Shown in pieces: positions 6,357 through 6,418 of a stretch of 6,418 nucleotides of DNA. The position numbers were made by a program, and so were the translations under genes. Source of the stretch: Chloroflexota bacterium. GTDB lineage: Bacteria; Chloroflexota; Dehalococcoidia; SM23-28-2; RBG-16-64-32. The notes beneath the pieces were generated by a model. It saw nothing but the letters and a program-made list of their open reading frames with translations, made no database searches and was not told where the DNA came from. The DNA lies in assembly GCA_016190405.1 (NCBI GenBank), contig JACPQO010000263.1:1-6418 (forward strand), in the 5' to 3' direction. Position 1 is the first letter of the stretch; each line of letters starts with the position of its first letter.

Positions 6357-6418
6357 GCTGTTTTCGCACCTGCCCTCTGGCTGAGCGCGTCCGCGGCGTC
6401 GCCCGCGCCGGCACGCCA
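6357..6418. other. Right-edge segment without a supported gene
   Basis: These 62 bases hold the AGGTG (6371-6367) that may serve the TTG start of the CNNM/CBS gene. I see no promoter or other feature in the rest. Confidence 0.4.

Overview
This window is GC-rich chromosomal DNA from an uncultured-looking bacterium. Every gene I can support is on the minus strand. Codon use and the single Xer-type recombinase next to topA would fit Chloroflexota (Dehalococcoidia-like), where short 'ctgagc..gtcgaaggg' repeats like those seen here are frequent. This placement is from memory and is not proven by the sequence.

Layout in transcription order, from the right edge leftwards: a CNNM/CorC-type membrane protein with paired CBS domains (6356-5088); a 196-bp gap with a hairpin just after that gene and a promoter just before the next; then a compact run dprA (4891-3773), topA (3770-1374), xerC (1374-442) and the start of aroQ (461 onward). 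Spacing in the run is tight: 2 nt between dprA and topA, a 1-nt stop/start overlap between topA and xerC, and a 20-nt overlap between xerC and aroQ. This indicates one translationally coupled operon for DNA uptake/recombination (DprA), supercoil control (TopA) and chromosome dimer resolution (Xer), with a shikimate-pathway gene at its tail.

The operon ends abruptly. AroQ homology stops about 36 residues in, near position 350, and the rest is sequence of lower GC (186 of 350 bases, 53%, in 1-350). That left segment is itself a mosaic. It holds about 41 residues resembling the N-terminus of a type I restriction R-subunit/helicase, then an abrupt join to the ribosome-binding site and first 58 residues of an AAA-family ATPase with a clear Walker A motif, which runs off the left edge. 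So the left end looks like the edge of an accessory, possibly defence-related, segment that replaced the 3' part of aroQ, or else an assembly chimera.

The most unusual feature within a core gene is an array of five roughly 24-bp repeats (3632-3747) inside the 5' end of topA. It is translated in frame as a Ser/Thr/Gly/Pro-rich insertion between the TTG start and the first Toprim strand. I found no complete novel system. The repeat-in-gene insertion and the double junction at the left are the items worth following.
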